Part shown: piece by piece, positions 61,478 through 64,000 of the stretch
Position numbering within the stretch: the first letter of the stretch is position 1
Layout: each line of letters begins with the position of its first letter
Source of the DNA: Flavobacterium urocaniciphilum
GTDB taxonomy: Bacteria; Bacteroidota; Bacteroidia; Flavobacteriales; Flavobacteriaceae
Length of the DNA: 64,000 nt
Reading direction: 5' to 3'
Assembly (NCBI RefSeq): GCF_900110615.1
Contig: NZ_FOEI01000005.1
Location: forward strand, 159,428-223,427
Position numbers and translations under genes: made by a program
The notes under the pieces: model-generated
Told to the model about the DNA's origin: nothing
What the model saw: the letters and a program-made list of their open reading frames with translations, nothing else
Database searches by the model: none

Positions 61478-61993
61478 ATGTTCAATAAAAACATAAAATT
61501 AATAGTAGCAGCAGGAATTTTAGCTTTCGCTGTTTATCAATTTACAGAAGGAAACATAGGAAATGGGATTTTTCTTATACTTTTAGCAGCCATTTTTGTA
61601 TTATTTTACTTTAAAAATGAATTAATTATTTTAGCATTTTTACAATTAAGAAAGCAAAATTTTGAAGGTGCTAAAAAATATTTAGACAAAATTACTAATC
61701 CAGAAGGCGCTCTTGTTAGAAAACAACAAGGGTATTATAATTACTTAAATGGATTAATGGTTTCTCAAACAAATTTAATTCAAGCTGAAAAATATTTTAA
61801 AAAGGCAATCGAATTAGGCTTAAGCATGGATCAAGATTTAGCTCTTGCTAAATTACAATTAGCCGGGATTGCTGCTTCTAAAAGAAGAAAAATTGAAGCA
61901 GAAAAATTATTAGGTGAAGCAAAAAAGCTTGACAAACACAATATGCTGAAAGATCAAATTGTGATGTTAAAACAACAATTAAAAAGAATTTAA
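61478..61993 (+). CDS. Small membrane-anchored TPR-like protein
   Basis: The protein is 171 aa from the ATG at 61478. Two N-terminal hydrophobic segments (LIVAAGILAFAVYQF and GIFLILLAAIFVLFYF) are followed by about two TPR-like helical pairs: QNFEGAKKYLDKI, AEKYFKKAIELGLSMDQDLALAKLQLAGIAAS, and AEKLLGEAKKLDKHN. The likely location is the inner membrane with a cytoplasmic helical domain. It is divergent from rpmH. Function unknown. Confidence 0.8.
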   Translation: MFNKNIKLIVAAGILAFAVYQFTEGNIGNGIFLILLAAIFVLFYFKNELIILAFLQLRKQNFEGAKKYLDKITNPEGALVRKQQGYYNYLNGLMVSQTNLIQAEKYFKKAIELGLSMDQDLALAKLQLAGIAASKRRKIEAEKLLGEAKKLDKHNMLKDQIVMLKQQLKRI

Positions 61994-61997
61994 ATTT

Positions 61998-62029
61998 AAA
62001 AAGCGTCCCGAAATCAGGACGCTTTTTTT
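61998..62029. terminator. Bidirectional intrinsic terminator
   Basis: AAGCGTCC pairs with GGACGCTT over a short loop (62001-62024) and runs into T. It separates the TPR protein gene from the convergent type IX cargo gene. Confidence 0.85.
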
Positions 62030-62036
62030 ATTCTTT

Positions 62037-63392
62037 TTATTTAGAGATAATTGGTTTTACTACTGAGCCATTCTTTGAAGAAATTCGCAAATACAAAACA
62101 TCTTTATTTTTAAATATTGAAGGAAGATCGATTTTAAATTCTTTATTTTGAAAAACTTCATGATCTTCTATTTCAAAAAGTGAATTTCCTTTATAATCAT
62201 ATATTTGGAAAGTAACATCTGAATTATCCTCTAACAAATACTTTACAGTAATAAAATCATTGAAAGGAATAGGTGAAACAATATAATCAGTTGTTTTAAC
62301 TTCTATTAAACTTGTTTTTAGTGATTCTTGACCTTGTGCATTAACTTTAATTCTGCATTTATCAAAACCACGATTTATAGCATCTACTGCTTCATTGATT
62401 TTAGCAATCGACAAATTACCTATAGCTTCATTTCCTAATGCTTTATTAGCTAAAATAAAAAGGTTTTTTACTGTAGCTCCACCACAATTAGTATTTAAAT
62501 AATTAATAATTGAAGAATGTATTTCAAATTCTTGAACAGAAGATAAAATCGGAACATTTGATCCACAAAAAGTAGTAGCAGCAGTTGAAAAATGGGTTTG
62601 TAATTCAAAATCATTTAATTCAGGACTCATTGAAAGATTAAAAAACAAAGTAATAGTTTGACTTAATAATACATTATTAATTTTCCCTGCATTAAATCCA
62701 TTAGCTTGTACAGGATTACTATCAGACCAAGTGGAATAATTATTAAAAGTAGAAAATCCAGATAATGAATTTGCAGCTCCCCCGCCTGGTAATAATTTAA
62801 AAATAGCATTGCTGCATTTATTTGGATGTCCAAAAATATCGTTTGATGTTAATTTAAAATAATTTCCAGTTACAACACTACCAAAATTATATTCACCACC
62901 ATGTTTCAAAATTGCATATTTCATAATTTCCTGAGCATTTACTTCACCTAAATAAACAGTACAAGCTTTTCCATTACAATTGCCGTAAAATCCCTGTGTA
63001 TATGTACAAAAAGCAGTATTACAATTTAATACACGAAATCTACCTTTGCAATAATCAAAATTATTAATATCCGAAGCCATATATATTACTTCAAGTAATT
63101 CTCCAGGTTGAGGCGGAACATAATTTGATAAATCTGTAGTGATAACATTACCACCACCTATATAACCAAAACCATTTAACCAATTATTAAAAACAGACTG
63201 TACATCTTGATCACAAGAAACTACTATATCACCTGGACAAGTAACTTCCAATAAAGCTGTACTAATGGAATTAGAAATATTAACTTGATTTTCTTTTAAT
63301 TCTTGGCTATGAGTTAATTGAAAAAACATACAAAATAGTGCCGACAGAAAATCCATTCTATTTTTGCACAAAAATAAAACTCCCTTTTTCAT
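62037..63392 (-). CDS. Secreted protein with type IX secretion C-terminal sorting domain
   Basis: The 451-aa protein has a signal-like N-terminus (MDFLSALFCMFFQLTHSQ within the first 30 residues) and a Cys-rich unique region (LEVTCPGDIVVSCDQD, FCTYTQGFYGNCNGKACTVYLG). The C-terminal type A sorting domain (about 370-451) begins IVSPIPFNDFITVKYLLEDNS and includes FQIYDYKGNSLFEIED, typical of T9SS cargo. It is exported and probably released or surface-attached. The in-frame ATG at 63356 has a TATTTTTG -7 element just upstream and is an alternative start, but the longer form has the positive charges expected of a signal n-region. The unique domain is not recognised. Confidence 0.82.
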   Translation of the reverse strand: MKKGVLFLCKNRMDFLSALFCMFFQLTHSQELKENQVNISNSISTALLEVTCPGDIVVSCDQDVQSVFNNWLNGFGYIGGGNVITTDLSNYVPPQPGELLEVIYMASDINNFDYCKGRFRVLNCNTAFCTYTQGFYGNCNGKACTVYLGEVNAQEIMKYAILKHGGEYNFGSVVTGNYFKLTSNDIFGHPNKCSNAIFKLLPGGGAANSLSGFSTFNNYSTWSDSNPVQANGFNAGKINNVLLSQTITLFFNLSMSPELNDFELQTHFSTAATTFCGSNVPILSSVQEFEIHSSIINYLNTNCGGATVKNLFILANKALGNEAIGNLSIAKINEAVDAINRGFDKCRIKVNAQGQESLKTSLIEVKTTDYIVSPIPFNDFITVKYLLEDNSDVTFQIYDYKGNSLFEIEDHEVFQNKEFKIDLPSIFKNKDVLYLRISSKNGSVVKPIISK

Positions 63393-63657
63393 AATTTTGG
63401 GTGTATAAAATGAAAACGACTAAAATTTATGCAGCAATTTTAAAAGAAAAGTATTTTGAAATCCAATTACTTTGAAGAGTAATTTTTAAGTGAAACAATT
63501 GGGTTAAATTGCTGAACCATACTTAAAGTTATCACTTGTTAATGTATAAAAAAAATTATGTTAATTAAAACTTTATATTTTAACATTTTTAACATTTTTT
63601 TAAGATTTATAACTGATTTATAGAGCATTTTGAGTGAGATTTTAAATTTTCTTTTTT
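63393..63657. other. AT-rich intergenic region upstream of the type IX cargo gene
   Basis: It contains no open frame of note. It has long AT runs and AACATTTTTAACATTTTTTT simple sequence at 63582-63601. No RNA gene is recognised. Confidence 0.5.
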
Positions 63658-63794
63658 GGGCGTTCCCTCGTTTCAGAGGTATAATTTTCAAAACAGGTTT
63701 AGCTTTAAACGAGGTCGTGTGTTTGCTCTATCTTTTTTATTCCTTCCTTCTTCCTTGTAGATAAAAAAGGATGCCGCTTCACCTACTAACGCGT
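63658..63794. repeat. Structured multi-stem intergenic element
   Basis: The 137-bp element is bounded by GGGCGTT (63658-63664) and TAACGC (63787-63792), whose GCGTT/AACGC ends pair. Inside are two further stems: CCTCGTTT (63666-63673) with AAACGAGG (63707-63714), and ATCTTTTTTAT (63730-63740) with ATAAAAAAGGAT (63761-63772). The layout is a three-way junction. From memory, similar GGGCGTT...CGGGCT...AAAAAGGATGCCGCTTC elements recur in Flavobacterium genomes. It has no coding frame. Confidence 0.6.
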
Positions 63795-63864
63795 TGGTTT
63801 CCAGAAGAACTTTTAATTATAAAAACAAAAATCGTTTATATAAGACGATTTAATGTAAAAAAAA

Positions 63865-63904
63865 GTCCTTCAAGTTTTACTTGAAGGACATAATAAAAGA
63901 AGGC
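63865..63904. repeat. Direct-repeat unit copy 1 (hairpin plus tail)
   Basis: GTCCTTCAAGT, loop TTT, ACTTGAAGGAC, then ATAATAAAAGAAGGC. It is 40 bp and matches 63961-64000 except for the loop and one base. An A-run at 63857-63864 makes it a minus-strand terminator. Confidence 0.75.
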
Positions 63905-63941
63905 GGCGAACCGAACTTGTTAAAAAACAAGTGAACACGCC
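63905..63941 (-). other. Second hairpin between the duplicated terminators
   Basis: GGCG (63905-63908) pairs with CGCC (63938-63941) enclosing ACTTGTT/AACAAGT (63915-63921 with 63926-63932) around AAAA. On the minus strand this would form a compact RNA directly before the copy 1 terminator. It does not match a tRNA. Whether it is a small RNA or a degenerate 5S rRNA 3' end is not decidable from the window. Confidence 0.35.
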
Positions 63942-63960
63942 GTACCAATAACAAAAAAAA

Positions 63961-64000
63961 GTCCTTCAAGTAAAACTTGAAGGACTTAATAAAAGAAGGC
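63961..64000 (-). terminator. Direct-repeat unit copy 2: intrinsic terminator at the window edge
   Basis: GTCCTTCAAGT, loop AAA, ACTTGAAGGAC (63961-63985), with an A-run at 63953-63960 that becomes a U-run on the minus strand. AAAAGAAGGC up to the edge is reminiscent of the sequence just after a Bacteroidota 5S rRNA read on the minus strand, so an rRNA operon may lie to the right. The identity of the upstream transcript is inference. Confidence 0.6.

Noticed and set aside
63865..64000. CRISPR array
   Set aside because: Only two 40-bp copies with an internal hairpin and A-run terminator structure, differing in the loop, and no cas genes.

Overview
The window is AT-rich chromosomal DNA from a member of the Bacteroidota, most likely Flavobacteriaceae (Flavobacterium or a close relative). 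Evidence: TAnnTTTG-type -7 promoter elements; secreted and outer-membrane proteins whose signal peptides end in xQ; flavobacterial lipoproteins; a C-terminal sorting tail of the type IX secretion kind; DUF6095, DUF6146, DUF6787, DUF4199 and DUF4834 type genes; and a CarB that lacks the allosteric domain. Nearly all of it is ordinary, tightly packed chromosome.

Layout. 1-1.7 kb: the edge of a surface-polysaccharide locus (tail of an unknown gene, an FdtA-like sugar ketoisomerase, a GT4 glycosyltransferase). 1.8-4.7 kb: murQ, small envelope proteins, terC. 4.8-8.4 kb: an accessory-looking block of three genes on a back-to-back promoter (a tail-anchored unknown protein, a mini GrpE-like protein, a divergent 830-aa Hsp70), bracketed by two nearly identical terminators. 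8.5-13 kb: parC-parE. 13.2-16.2 kb: DUF2459 protein and lipoprotein, ychF, ferredoxin. 16.3-19.6 kb: acyl-CoA reductase, serC, serA. 19.7-24.7 kb: DUF937-like protein, DUF6146, DUF6787, uvrA, LOG-family hydrolase. 24.8-31.2 kb: gyrB, asnB, a GreA-like protein and small lipoproteins. 31.3-36.2 kb: a plug-less outer-membrane barrel with a 1003-aa periplasmic TPR protein. 36.4-42.9 kb: ftsE, DUF4199, GT2, phosphoglucomutase-like enzyme, MsbA-like ABC exporter, DUF2971. 43-48.3 kb: lipoproteins, TonB-dependent receptor, M23 peptidase. 48.5-49.3 kb: a secreted Gly/Tyr/His-rich protein behind a sigma-54-like promoter. 49.4-54.7 kb: flippase, GT4, YfhO. 54.8-58.1 kb: DUF4834, outer-membrane protein, GNAT-like protein, YbaB. 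58.2-63.4 kb: carB, rpmH, a small TPR protein, a type IX cargo protein. 63.4-64 kb: non-coding, with a multi-stem structured element and a duplicated hairpin/terminator unit that may be the 3' end of an rRNA operon lying outside the window.

How the genes work together. Most genes serve replication and topology (gyrB, parC, parE), repair (uvrA), central metabolism (serC, serA, asnB, carB, pgm) and envelope building. The best candidate for an undescribed system is the Hsp70/mini-GrpE/tail-anchored-protein block at 4.8-8.4 kb. A second layer is the short interspersed repeats (at least five families) in the gaps between genes; some run into gene ends. All functional calls rest on reading the sequence and recalled family knowledge; no database search was run.
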